This document shows positions 1-7,190 of a DNA stretch of 20,671 nt, piece by piece. Source of the stretch: DSOT01 sp052386775. GTDB lineage: Bacteria > Pseudomonadota > Gammaproteobacteria > Burkholderiales > SG8-41. Below the pieces are notes generated by a model that saw only the letters and a list, made by a program, of their open reading frames with translations, searched no databases and was not told the origin of the DNA. Both the position numbers and the translations under genes were made by a program. The DNA lies in the NCBI GenBank assembly GCA_052386775.1, contig JBQTJV010000115.1:1-20671 (forward strand). Reading direction: 5' to 3'. Position 1 is the stretch's first letter, and each line of letters opens with the position of its first letter.

Positions 1-606
1 AATCCCCGGCGTTGCGCTGCCCTTGAACTTCTGCTTGCCCCAGTGCGCGATGGCGGTCAGTCCGGTATCGCCGAGCGGGACGTTGGCCGTGATATCCAGG
101 TAATAGGTGCCACGGCTGTCGCCCACCCCGAAAGTCTTGTCCTTCATGCTGTGCGAATACTTGACCGTGATCCATTTCCAACCCAGGGCGCCGTAGAGCT
201 CGAAGGTGTCGGCCTTCAGGAATCCCGGCGCGACGTCACCGGGATACCAGTAGTAGAGCCCGCCGAGATCGTAGGTGAAGTCCGATTTCCCGATGTTGCC
301 TTTGATGCCGCCGTAGAAATCCAGCTCGAGGCTGCCGCCGCCGCTGTAGGCATTGAAGTCGCGCAGCCAACTGATGTTGGAACCCCAGGTCCCGATATAG
401 AGGCCCGTGGGGGCGTGGCTGTAATCGAATCCGCCCTGCAGCGCCGGGTCCTTGTCGGTCTGGGTCAGCCCGCGGAATATGTACTGGCTGAACAGCCCGA
501 TATTGCCGGTCAGCGAATGGGGCGAGGCCGGCGCCTGCTGGGCCAACGCCAGTCCCGGAATAAACGCTGCCGCCAATGCCCCTGCAATTACGGTTCTTTT
601 GAACAT
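1..606 (-). CDS. TorF family putative porin (Gcw_chp), 3' end cut by window edge
   Basis: The reading frame is open from the ATG at 606 to the left edge (202 codons, no stop), so the C-terminus is missing. Residues 1-22 form a Sec signal peptide (basic MFKR, hydrophobic core, ALA cleavage site before AQQ). The mature protein starts with beta-strand-like sequence typical of the TIGR02001/Gcw_chp family: the segment NIGLFSQYIFRGLTQTDKDP, then a GGFDYSH stretch, alternating aromatic strands and many Gly, Trp and Tyr residues. Family members are predicted outer-membrane beta-barrels of unproven substrate. A purine-rich ribosome site (AAAGGG) lies 4 nt before the ATG, and a sigma-54 promoter lies about 50 bp upstream. 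In many betaproteobacteria such a gene precedes glnK-amtB. That neighbourhood is recalled and inferred, because the downstream genes lie outside the window. Confidence 0.88.
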   Translation of the reverse strand, partial: MFKRTVIAGALAAAFIPGLALAQQAPASPHSLTGNIGLFSQYIFRGLTQTDKDPALQGGFDYSHAPTGLYIGTWGSNISWLRDFNAYSGGGSLELDFYGGIKGNIGKSDFTYDLGGLYYWYPGDVAPGFLKADTFELYGALGWKWITVKYSHSMKDKTFGVGDSRGTYYLDITANVPLGDTGLTAIAHWGKQKFKGSATPGI

Positions 607-655
607 GATTGCCCTTTCTGATTGTCGTCGCATGCGTAGAGTGCGGCTTTCTGAC

Positions 656-672
656 AGCACATCGCGTGCCAG
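656..672 (-). promoter_or_regulatory. Sigma-54 (-24/-12) promoter for the porin gene
   Basis: Read on the minus strand the sequence is CTGGCACGCGATGTGCT. Against the sigma-54 consensus YTGGCACGRNNNTTGCW it matches everywhere except R (C here) and the first T of TTGC (G here). The invariant GG and GC doublets are 10 nt apart, as required. The predicted transcription start is near 645, giving a leader of about 39 nt to the ATG at 606. The orientation fits the porin gene and not ubiK. Confidence 0.75.
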
Positions 673-762
673 AAAACAAACCGAGCTGATTCAGGGGCTT
701 GTCTGCATTCGGCGGCAAGTGGTTGGCGCCGCCGCACCGTCTTGAGGCGCATCTTTTCGCGT

Positions 763-781
763 GCGCACCAATATCGTGCGC
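763..781. promoter_or_regulatory. NtrC-like enhancer site upstream of the sigma-54 promoter
   Basis: GCGCACCAATATCGTGCGC is an inverted repeat with perfect 6-bp arms (763-768 and 776-781) around a 7-nt spacer. Its core at 765-779 differs from the NtrC consensus GCACCA-N3-TGGTGC at a single base. Its centre is about 127 bp upstream of the predicted start of the sigma-54 promoter, a usual enhancer distance. Only one clear copy is visible. Confidence 0.6.
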
Positions 782-867
782 CGTGCTCGGCGCGAGGCCG
801 GACGAAGCGGCGGCACACCGCTGTGGGACAATGAGCCCGGTCCGTATGAAAGCGTCAGGATTCAGCC

Positions 868-1122
868 ATGCAAAACCAGAGACTTTTTGAAGAGATCAAC
901 GAGCGCGTGCGCAGCGTGCTCGCGCAAAGCCCGGCCGCCGATATCGAAAAGAACCTGCGGGCGATGCTGACGAGCCTGTTCAGCAGGCTCGATCTCGTCA
1001 CGCGCGAGGAATTCGATGTGCAGCGCGAAGTCCTCGCCCGCACGCGTCAGAAACTGACCGAACTCGAAGCCCGGGTCGCCGAACTCGAAAAGCAAATTCA
1101 GGGCGGGGGCGGCGGTACGTAG
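868..1122 (+). CDS. ubiK: Ubiquinone biosynthesis accessory factor UbiK
   Basis: This 84-residue protein matches the UbiK (formerly YqiC, BMFP domain) family in length and layout. The N-terminal helix begins MQNQRLFEEINERV, followed by a helix with the typical DIEKNLRAML and LFSRLDLVTREEFD segments. A C-terminal coiled coil at about residues 52-77 carries the ELEARVAELEKQ heptads and ends in a Gly-rich tail. UbiK binds UbiJ and assists the aerobic, O2-dependent steps of ubiquinone synthesis at the membrane; this is family knowledge. AGGA lies 7 nt before the ATG. The gene is followed after about 110 bp by yifB, an arrangement I recall from many betaproteobacteria. It is divergent from the porin gene across a 261-bp region that also holds the sigma-54 and NtrC sites. 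Confidence 0.93.
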   Translation: MQNQRLFEEINERVRSVLAQSPAADIEKNLRAMLTSLFSRLDLVTREEFDVQREVLARTRQKLTELEARVAELEKQIQGGGGGT

Positions 1123-1142
1123 GTTCAATCGTGGGTGACGGG

Positions 1143-1158
1143 ACCGCGCCGGCGCGGT
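1143..1158. repeat. 16-bp perfect palindrome between ubiK and yifB
   Basis: ACCGCGCCGGCGCGGT equals its own reverse complement and lies in the 109-bp gap between ubiK and yifB. There is no T-run after it, so it is not a classical intrinsic terminator. It could be an operator, a hairpin in a ubiK-yifB transcript, or chance in GC-rich DNA. Confidence 0.45.
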
Positions 1159-1231
1159 GACACGTCGGCGGCTTGTCCCCGTGCCGCGTTAATCCGGTAT
1201 TCCGAACGAATAGCGGGTGACAGCGCCGCCC

Positions 1232-2737
1232 ATGTCTCTGGCCGTACTCTACAGTCGCGCCCTTGCGGGCATGGACGCGCCGCTGGTGACCGTCGAGACA
1301 CACCTCGCGAACGGCCTGCCGAACTTCACGATCGTCGGCTTGCCTGAGGCGGAGGTGAAGGAAGCGAAGGATCGCGTGCGCGCCGCACTGCAGAATGCGC
1401 GCTTCGAGTTTCCGGCACGCCGCATTACCGTCAATCTCGCGCCCGCCGATCTGCCCAAGGAGAGCGGGCGCTTCGATCTGCCGATCGCGCTCGGCATCCT
1501 GGCGGCCTCGGGACAACTGCCCCAGGACCGGTTGGGCGAGTATGAGTTTGCCGGCGAACTGGCCCTGACCGGGGAACTGCGCCCGATCCGCGGCGCGCTC
1601 GCCATGACGTTCTCGGCCGCGCGCGAGCGGCGCGCCTTTATCCTGCCCGAAGCCTGCGCGCACGAGGCGGCACTGGTCCAGCACGCCGCGATTTATCCCG
1701 CGCGTTCCCTGCTCCAGGTGTGCGCGCATCTCGCGGGCAGCGAATTCCTCGATCGCCATCAAGGAATGCCGCAGGTTGTCGATAGCGGCTATCCCGACAT
1801 GGCTGACGTCAGAGGCCAGGCGCACGCCAAGCGCGCACTCGAAATCGCGGCAGCGGGCGGTCACAGCGTGCTGATGGTCGGTCCGCCGGGTACGGGCAAG
1901 ACCATGCTCGCGACGCGGCTGCCCGGAATACTGCCGCCGATGACGCAGGAGGAAGCGCTCGCCTCCGCGGCCATCCAGTCGCTCGGCAGCGGCGGCTTCG
2001 ATGTCGCGCGCTGGGGGCGCAGACCTTACCGCGCGCCGCACCACACGGCATCGGCCGTCGCCCTGGTGGGCGGCGGCAGCTTTCCGCGGCCCGGAGAGAT
2101 CTCGATGGCGATGCACGGCGTGCTGTTCCTGGATGAGCTGCCGGAATTCGACCGCGACGTGCTGGAGGTGCTGCGCGAGCCGCTGGAGTCGGGCCGCATC
2201 ACGGTTTCGCGCGCGGCGCGCCAGGCGGAGTTTCCCGCGGAATTCCAGCTCATCGGCGCGATGAATCCGTGTCACTGCGGTTTTCTCGGCCATTACAGCG
2301 GGCGCTGCCGCTGCACGCCGGACCAGGTGCTGCGCTACCGCAGAAAAATCTCCGGGCCGCTGCTCGATCGCATCGACGTGCAGATCGAAGTGCCCGCGGT
2401 GCCGCCGGAGGATCTGTCGCGCACGAACGATGGAGAGCCATCGCGCGCGATACGTGAGCGCGTGAGTCGCGCCCGAGAGAGAATGATGACTCGCCAGGAC
2501 AAGCCGAATGCGCGCCTGGCCCCACCCGAGGTCGATGCGCAGTGCAAACTCGAAGCGCAAGGCACCACACTCCTCAAGCAGGCGATCGCCAGGCTCGGGC
2601 TGTCCGTGCGCGGCTATCACCGCATACTTAAAGTTGCGCGCACCATTGCGGACCTCGCGCCAGCGGAATGCATCACCGCATCCCATATTGCGGAAGCGAT
2701 TCAGTATCGGCGGCTCGATCGCGTGGCGAGCCAATAG
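1232..2737 (+). CDS. YifB/ComM family Mg-chelatase-like AAA ATPase
   Basis: This is a 501-residue protein. The N-terminal ChlI-type domain (residues 1-125) begins MSLAVLYSRALAG and contains VEVHL-like, GLP and VNLAPAD family segments. The AAA domain follows, with Walker A GPPGTGKT at 217-224 and Walker B GVLFLDELPEF at 296-306. A Cys cluster NPCHCG...CRC sits at 346-361, and the C-terminal Mg-chelatase domain runs from about 400 to the end. In naturally competent bacteria ComM is a hexameric helicase that promotes branch migration during integration of transformed DNA. In other species the role is less clear. I chose the ATG at 1232 because MSLA is the usual family start. A GTG at 1217 would add five atypical residues. 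The length is normal and no defect is visible. Confidence 0.95.
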   Translation: MSLAVLYSRALAGMDAPLVTVETHLANGLPNFTIVGLPEAEVKEAKDRVRAALQNARFEFPARRITVNLAPADLPKESGRFDLPIALGILAASGQLPQDRLGEYEFAGELALTGELRPIRGALAMTFSAARERRAFILPEACAHEAALVQHAAIYPARSLLQVCAHLAGSEFLDRHQGMPQVVDSGYPDMADVRGQAHAKRALEIAAAGGHSVLMVGPPGTGKTMLATRLPGILPPMTQEEALASAAIQSLGSGGFDVARWGRRPYRAPHHTASAVALVGGGSFPRPGEISMAMHGVLFLDELPEFDRDVLEVLREPLESGRITVSRAARQAEFPAEFQLIGAMNPCHCGFLGHYSGRCRCTPDQVLRYRRKISGPLLDRIDVQIEVPAVPPEDLSRTNDGEPSRAIRERVSRARERMMTRQDKPNARLAPPEVDAQCKLEAQGTTLLKQAIARLGLSVRGYHRILKVARTIADLAPAECITASHIAEAIQYRRLDRVASQ

Positions 2738-2835
2738 CATTCCCAGACCACCGATGCGGGGCGGGACGCGGTCAATCGGCTCTCAACGGGGCACATGCTT
2801 GATAAACTGAGCTGCGGTTTCCCACGGAGGCAGCC

Positions 2836-3267
2836 ATGACGAGGAAGATCGAGCATGTGCACTGGCCCGACGCACCGGACATGTGGATGCCCTATGCGCC
2901 GGCCATCAGGGTACGCGGCGGCACCACCGTCTATTGCGCCGGCGTCACAGCGGCGCCGGTCTATCACCACCATCCGCACCGGCCCGAGGAATTCGACGCG
3001 ATGCCCGGGGACATGGAAGGCCAGGCGCGTGCCGCCCTGGAGAACCTGAAGAAAGCGCTGGCCGCTGCGGGCGGAAGCTTTGCGGACGTGATCACCGCAG
3101 ACCGTTTCCTCACGGACATGAACCAGCAGGACGCGCTCAACCGCGTATGGGCGGAGTACTTCGGCGAAGCGAAGCCCGCCACCACCACCGTGCAGGTCGT
3201 CAGACTCGCAACCGATCCGCGTTGCCTGATCGAAATCAATGCCATAGCGGTGGTCGACGACCGGTGA
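2836..3267 (+). CDS. RidA (YjgF/YER057c/UK114) family protein, divergent
   Basis: This 143-residue protein has the Rid fold signatures: a GTTVYCAGVT strand, a helix ARAALENLKKALAAAGGSFADVI, a FLTDM segment and the C-terminal LIEINAIAVV strand. Archetypal RidA hydrolyses reactive enamines and imines such as 2-aminoacrylate and needs Arg105 in the motif P-A-R-[ST]. Here the equivalent reads P-A-T-T-T (residues 114-118), so Thr116 replaces that arginine. This places the protein among Rid subgroups without the canonical deaminase residue. An inserted HHHPHRP loop (residues 44-50) is also unlike short RidA proteins. GGAGG precedes the ATG by 5 nt. The next gene encodes a TctC protein, 80 bp downstream on the same strand. 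The substrate is unknown. Confidence 0.88.
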   Translation: MTRKIEHVHWPDAPDMWMPYAPAIRVRGGTTVYCAGVTAAPVYHHHPHRPEEFDAMPGDMEGQARAALENLKKALAAAGGSFADVITADRFLTDMNQQDALNRVWAEYFGEAKPATTTVQVVRLATDPRCLIEINAIAVVDDR

Positions 3268-3347
3268 TCTTGGCCTGGGGGGCACTTAGGCGGATACTGT
3301 CCGCCAGAGGGCGCAGAACCCCATAACAAACGACACAGGAGGAGGCC

Positions 3348-4337
3348 ATGGAAGCGTCGTGCCGCAGCGCCATTCGGTTCGCTTTGTTGATCGCTGCGCT
3401 TTCGGCGGCGGGCACGTTGCCCGTGCAGGCCGCGGAGCGCTACCCGACCAGGCCGATACGCCTCATCGTTCCGTTCCCCCCGGGCGGCAGCACCGATTTC
3501 AATGCCCGCGCGATCCAGGACAAGCTTTCGAGCCTCCTCGGCGAGCAGATCGTCATCGACAACCGCGGCGGCGCCTCCGGCAAGATCGGCACGCGTATCG
3601 TCAAGGACAGCGCGCCCGACGGCTACACGCTGGTTCTCCATACCGTGGCATTCCTCACCGCTCCGATACTCTACAAGAATGCCGGCTACGATCCCTTGCA
3701 GGACTTTGCGCCGCTTTCCCTGCTGTCCAAGGTCCCGACCGCCGTCTCGGTGAATCCGTCGCTGCCGGTGCATTCAGTGAAAGAGTTGCTGGCGCTTGTA
3801 AAGTCGCGTCCCGGTCAGCTCACTTATGCTTCCTCGGGCATCGGCACCAACGCGCACATCACCGGCGAGCTGTTCAACCTGCTCGGCCATACCGCCATCA
3901 GGCCGATCCATTACAAGGGCGGCGGCCCGGCGCTCGCCGCAGTGATCAGCGGGGAAGTGCAGGTCGGCTTCTCCAATATTTCTCAGACCGCGCGTCTGGC
4001 CGAGGCGGGCCGCCTGCGCCCGCTGGCCGTGAGCAGCCTCACGCGTTCATCGGCCATGCCAGGCCTTCCCACGGTCGCCGAATCAGGATTGCCCGGATTC
4101 GAGATGGTGGCGTGGCACCTCATCGCGGCGCCCGCGGCCACGCCGCCGGCCATCGTCAGAACCTTGAATGAGAAGATCCGCGCCACCCTGGCCGATTCCG
4201 TCGTCCTGCAGCGCTTCGAGAAAAGCGGGATGGAGTCCGTTCCCACCACGCCGGGCGAAACGGCGACCTATCTCAAGAACGAACAGACGAAGTGGCGGCG
4301 CGTGATCCAGGAGCGGAACATCAGGACGGGTGATTGA
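3348..4337 (+). CDS. Tripartite tricarboxylate transporter substrate-binding protein (Bug/TctC family)
   Basis: This is a 329-residue periplasmic binding protein. A signal peptide covers about residues 1-28 (hydrophobic core FALLIAALSAAG, cleavage near PVQA). The family hallmarks follow: YPTRPIRLIVPFPPGGSTD, a DNRGGASGKIGT loop, an APDGYTL motif, the LTYASSGIGT strand, and HYKGGGPALAAVISGEV. Bug proteins bind small carboxylates or amides in a Venus-flytrap fold. Some feed TctAB permeases, while many are orphans with unknown partners. No TctA or TctB gene is in the window. AGGAGG lies immediately upstream of the ATG. The gene converges with the nitrile hydratase operon, but whether it handles a related ligand cannot be read from sequence. 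Confidence 0.93.
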   Translation: MEASCRSAIRFALLIAALSAAGTLPVQAAERYPTRPIRLIVPFPPGGSTDFNARAIQDKLSSLLGEQIVIDNRGGASGKIGTRIVKDSAPDGYTLVLHTVAFLTAPILYKNAGYDPLQDFAPLSLLSKVPTAVSVNPSLPVHSVKELLALVKSRPGQLTYASSGIGTNAHITGELFNLLGHTAIRPIHYKGGGPALAAVISGEVQVGFSNISQTARLAEAGRLRPLAVSSLTRSSAMPGLPTVAESGLPGFEMVAWHLIAAPAATPPAIVRTLNEKIRATLADSVVLQRFEKSGMESVPTTPGETATYLKNEQTKWRRVIQERNIRTGD

Positions 4338-4351
4338 CCCGGACTGCCGCG

Positions 4352-4382
4352 TGTCGATCGGCGGCTTCAGCCGCATCGGACA
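4352..4382. terminator. Hairpin between convergent tctC and nitrile hydratase genes
   Basis: The inner stem GCGGC-TTCA-GCCGC spans 4361-4374. An interrupted outer stem adds TGTCGAT (4352-4358) pairing with ATC-G-GACA (4375-4382, one bulged G), with CG 4359-4360 unpaired on the left side. It sits in the 84-bp gap between two stop codons on opposite strands, the right place for a bidirectional terminator. There is no clear T-tract on either side, so its function is an inference. Confidence 0.4.
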
Positions 4383-4421
4383 CGATCGAACGTGGCATTT
4401 TGACAGGCAGCGGTATGGCTG

Positions 4422-4817
4422 CTATCGAAAGTCTTCTTCGCGCAATTCGATCGGCGCGCCGTGCGGCGTGCGGTGCGCGGCGCGGTCCCAGGCCGCATGG
4501 TGCCGTGCGAGCGCCTGCGTCGTGGTGACACCCTTTTCGGCGACCATGCGCTCGAGCGTCGCGAGCCAGTGGCGGTAATAGGTTTCTCCGGTATCGGGGT
4601 CGCCGGCAGCCTGCGCTTTTTTGATCTCCTCGCCCAGTCTCGCGGCCCACTCGCTCCAGGTGAACAAGCCTTTCTTGTGCAAGGCGAGTGCCATCGCGAA
4701 CGCATGCGCTTCCCATGGAGCACGAAATACCGGCCCGTCCGCGTCGCGCGGGATGTTCGGTAGAGCATCAGCCGCGCGTCTCGCGGTAACCGGATCGATG
4801 GACGGCCGGTCAGGCAT
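4422..4817 (-). CDS. Nitrile hydratase accessory (activator) protein, P14K-like
   Basis: This 131-residue protein resembles the nitrile hydratase accessory family and the N-terminal part of the beta subunit. It shows PRDADGPVFRAPWEAHAFAMALALHKKGLFTW, a GETYYRHWLATLERMVAEKG segment, and a C-terminal tail APIELREEDFR. In characterised systems this small protein acts as a chaperone for cobalt insertion and cysteine oxidation in the alpha subunit (self-subunit swapping in Rhodococcus). I chose the ATG at 4817 because it gives the usual MPDRPS-type start and overlaps the beta stop (4810-4812) by 8 bp, consistent with translational coupling. A longer upstream extension to 4964 is out of frame with beta and not family-like. 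It is the last gene of the alpha-beta-accessory operon. Confidence 0.88.
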   Translation of the reverse strand: MPDRPSIDPVTARRAADALPNIPRDADGPVFRAPWEAHAFAMALALHKKGLFTWSEWAARLGEEIKKAQAAGDPDTGETYYRHWLATLERMVAEKGVTTTQALARHHAAWDRAAHRTPHGAPIELREEDFR

Positions 4818-5469
4818 GTTCGAGATAGGGTTCGAACGCCTCAATGGAGACCTTGACCGTCGGGTCTGCGTCCGGTCCCCACAATTCACGTGCCTCGAAG
4901 CGCACGGTATAGAGCCACTGCGGGATTTCACCTTTACCGGCGACGAAGGCGTCGGGGAAAACATGCGCGCCGTGAATACGCTCGACTACGCCGGCGTGCC
5001 CGCGCACGTAGCGCGGCAGTCGCGTATGCGACTTTGGATGCATGTTGATCGCGCGCACACGCTCGCCGAGCTTGAAGCGCGCCGGCGCGGATGCCGTTCG
5101 CGCGAATGAGCTGCGGCGCGACACGCGCTCGATATCCGCCACGGAAAACTTCTTTTTGTCCTTACCGTCGTCGGCGCGCAGCGAGTGTCCGGCCGCCAGT
5201 TCGTCGGCGCGGACGAGGCCGCGTTGCATCAGCAGGTTCGCCGTGCGCAAAAACCATCTGCGGTAGTACGAACTCGACAGGTAGACGGACGGCGGAAGCA
5301 CTTCGATGCCATAGCGGCCGATGTCGATGTTCCAGTGGCCGAGCGCCACCATGGCGCGGGTCATCGCCACCACCCGGCCCTCCCAGCGCGCGTGAAAAAC
5401 CGGCTCGTTCGGTTCCGGCTCGACTTTTCCGAAGCCGTCCATGCCGCCCATATCGTGAACGCCGTTCAT
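4810..5469 (-). CDS. nthB: Nitrile hydratase subunit beta
   Basis: This 219-residue subunit starts MNGVHDMGGMDGFGKV, the classic beta-subunit N-terminus. It carries EPVFHARWEGRVVAM, a SYYRRWF helix, and the SH3-like C-terminal domain with RLPRYVRGHAGVVERIHGAHVFPD. Two arginines that hydrogen-bond the oxidised cysteines of the alpha subunit in characterised enzymes appear conserved: Arg52 in GRYGIE and Arg150 in HTRLPRY (the usual Arg149). Together with alpha it hydrates nitriles to amides in the cytoplasm. Its ATG overlaps the alpha TGA by 4 bp (ATGA), and AGGAAA lies 7 nt upstream. The length is typical, with no sign of decay. Confidence 0.95.
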   Translation of the reverse strand: MNGVHDMGGMDGFGKVEPEPNEPVFHARWEGRVVAMTRAMVALGHWNIDIGRYGIEVLPPSVYLSSSYYRRWFLRTANLLMQRGLVRADELAAGHSLRADDGKDKKKFSVADIERVSRRSSFARTASAPARFKLGERVRAINMHPKSHTRLPRYVRGHAGVVERIHGAHVFPDAFVAGKGEIPQWLYTVRFEARELWGPDADPTVKVSIEAFEPYLEHA

Positions 5470-6092
5470 CGCGCCGTTTCCTGCGGATTGTTCGGCAGCC
5501 CGGTGCCGACCATGGAGTCGCGCGTAACCAGGGCAGCGAGCCTGGCCTCATCCCAGGCATCGGTTCCGGCGGGCCGCATGGGCACGACCAGAAAACGGGT
5601 CTCGGCGGTCGAATCCCAGACGCGGATCTCGGTCTGTGCCGGGAGCGTTACCCCGAAATCGGCGAGCACCGCCCGGGGTTCCTTGACGGCGCGCGAGCGG
5701 TAAGCGAAGGACTTGTACCAGACAGGCGGCAGGCCGAGCACGTCCCACGGGTAACACGAGCACAGCGTGCAGACCACAAGATTGTGAACGCGGGGCGTGT
5801 TCTCGACCGCCACCAGATGGTCGCCGACGCGACCGACCTCGGCAAGCGTGCCGATCGCCTTGGTGGCGTCTTCGAAAAGCGCCTGCCGGAACGCGGAATC
5901 GGTCCACGCCCTGGCCACCACCCGCGCGCCGATGTGCGGACCGATTTTCGTCTCGTACAGCTCGACGATGCGATCGAGCGCCGCGGGCTCGACGTAACCC
6001 TTCTCGGCCAGAATCGTTTCCAGCGCGCGGACGCGCAGGTCCATTTCGGAGAGTTCCGACCCTTCGTGATGATCGTGATCGTGCGTGGCCAT
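5466..6092 (-). CDS. nthA: Nitrile hydratase subunit alpha, cobalt type
   Basis: This 208-residue catalytic subunit has the metal motif VVCTLCSCYPW, with ligand cysteines C108, C111 and C113. The Thr in C-T-L-C marks the non-corrin cobalt class; iron enzymes have Ser (C-S-L-C). In mature enzymes the second and third cysteines are oxidised to sulfinic and sulfenic acids. The downstream segment VLGLPPVWYKSFAYRSRAVKEPRAVL is the family signature. The N-terminus is His/Asp-rich (HDHDHHE). I chose the ATG at 6092. An in-frame ATG at 6107 would add MVYWY, and neither start has a well-spaced Shine-Dalgarno. A TATATT lies just upstream of the 6092 ATG on this strand. No amidase or cobalt transporter gene is in the window. 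Confidence 0.95.
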   Translation of the reverse strand: MATHDHDHHEGSELSEMDLRVRALETILAEKGYVEPAALDRIVELYETKIGPHIGARVVARAWTDSAFRQALFEDATKAIGTLAEVGRVGDHLVAVENTPRVHNLVVCTLCSCYPWDVLGLPPVWYKSFAYRSRAVKEPRAVLADFGVTLPAQTEIRVWDSTAETRFLVVPMRPAGTDAWDEARLAALVTRDSMVGTGLPNNPQETAR

Positions 6093-6156
6093 GTACCAAT
6101 ATACCATCTCCGGCTGGCCATGCAGCGGGGCAGCCGATACGATGCCGAGGCTATGC

Positions 6157-6258
6157 ATGGCTGCTGCGCATCACCTCACACCGCATGAGCGCGCGAGGTT
6201 CGCCGTCCTGCTGTTACCGGATGCGCTGCATTCGCTCTTCGAACACGACCGCCGCTAG
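6157..6258 (+). CDS. Possible small ORF (33 codons) upstream of the EamA gene
   Basis: An ATG at 6157 opens 33 codons (starting MAAAHHLTPHERARFAVLLL) ending with TAG at 6256-6258, three bases before the EamA ATG. The peptide is mildly amphipathic and not a recognised family. There is no convincing Shine-Dalgarno. It may be a leader peptide coupled to the transporter gene, a remnant, or chance. It lies opposite the upstream region of the nitrile hydratase operon. Confidence 0.2.
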   Translation: MAAAHHLTPHERARFAVLLLPDALHSLFEHDRR

Positions 6259-6261
6259 AGG

Positions 6262-7128
6262 ATGCGGGCGGTGAGTGCAGAATTACTCCTCGCGTGCGCA
6301 AGTGCCGTCTGTTTCGGTGCGGCGGTGGTCACGTCGCGCTTTGGCTTGCGTTCGCTCGATGCGCGTGCCGGCGCGGCGGTCAGCATACCGGTGGCTACCG
6401 TTCTTTTCATCGCCGCCGCGCCGTTTACCATCGATCTGTCGGCCGCTACGCTGGAGGCGGCGTTGATCTTTGCCGGGGTGGGGCTGCTCTTTCCCGCGTT
6501 GGTGACGCTGCTTACCTTTCAATCCAACCGGCATCTCGGACCGGTCGTCACCAGCAGCGTTTCCAGCACCGCGCCGCTTTTCGCCTTGCCAGCAGCCGCC
6601 CTCCTGCTCGGCGAATCGATCAGTCCCAGGGCAGCGCTTGCCTCGGTGGGGGTCGCGATCGGGGTCTGGGTGCTGTACAGCAAGCGAACCGGCCGGGAGG
6701 TGAGGGCGCAGAAGTGGGCGTTGCTTTTGCCGGTATCCGGTGCGCTGGTGCGAGGCCTGGCCCAGGTCGCAGCCAAGGCCGGTCTCATGCTGTGGCCGAA
6801 TCCGTTTGCGGCCAGCCTTATCGGTTATCTGATCTCGTCACTCGGCGTGGTCGCAGCCGATCGGCTGACGCGAACGGCGCAGACGCGCTGGATTTCCGGC
6901 GCGGCAGGCTGGTTTATCGTGACGGGAGTATTGAACGGCGCGGCTGTTCTCTTGATGTACTCGGCTTTGCGCGGCGCGCCCGTATCCTTGGTGGCGCCTG
7001 TCATTGCGGCCTATCCGCTGGTGACGGTGATCCTCAGCGCCGTTGCGTTCAGGGATGAACGGATCAACCGCAGCACGCTGCTCGGTTCGGCACTGGTCAT
7101 CGCGAGCGTGGGCTATCTCGTGTCCTGA
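6262..7128 (+). CDS. EamA/DMT-superfamily inner-membrane transporter
   Basis: This 288-residue, very hydrophobic protein has two tandem EamA-like halves, about residues 5-143 and 150-287, each with roughly five membrane spans. Family landmarks include the first-repeat segment SSTAPLFALPAAALLLGESISPRAALASVGVAIGV and the second-repeat segment PVIAAYPLVTVILSAVAFRDERINRSTLLGSALVIASVGY. The E of GES and of DER lies at the usual place near each repeat end. Members export or import metabolites, and the substrate cannot be assigned. The start is uncertain. The ATG at 6262 has no spaced ribosome site, while the GTG at 6271 lies 9 nt after GAGG and would give VSAELLL. It is divergent from the nitrile hydratase operon. 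A functional link is speculation. Confidence 0.85.
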   Translation: MRAVSAELLLACASAVCFGAAVVTSRFGLRSLDARAGAAVSIPVATVLFIAAAPFTIDLSAATLEAALIFAGVGLLFPALVTLLTFQSNRHLGPVVTSSVSSTAPLFALPAAALLLGESISPRAALASVGVAIGVWVLYSKRTGREVRAQKWALLLPVSGALVRGLAQVAAKAGLMLWPNPFAASLIGYLISSLGVVAADRLTRTAQTRWISGAAGWFIVTGVLNGAAVLLMYSALRGAPVSLVAPVIAAYPLVTVILSAVAFRDERINRSTLLGSALVIASVGYLVS

Positions 7129-7190
7129 GACGCGCCTCCGCGCCGAATCGCTTAACATCCCCAGGCCGATACTTCTGCGGAACACCCACG

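Noticed and set aside
607..867. A further small gene in the 261-bp porin-ubiK gap
   Set aside because: Short frames here have no ribosome site or family-like sequence. The region is explained by the sigma-54 and NtrC sites plus the ubiK leader.
998..2740. Long minus-strand open frame (580 codons) opposite ubiK and yifB
   Set aside because: It is an antisense shadow of strongly GC-biased coding sequence. The translation is Arg/His/Ala-rich with no family motifs, while the plus strand carries an unmistakable YifB ATPase.
3348..6092. TctC gene and nitrile hydratase genes as one functional operon
   Set aside because: They are on opposite strands and converge on a hairpin at 4352-4382, so they cannot share a transcript. 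Any link would be only functional.
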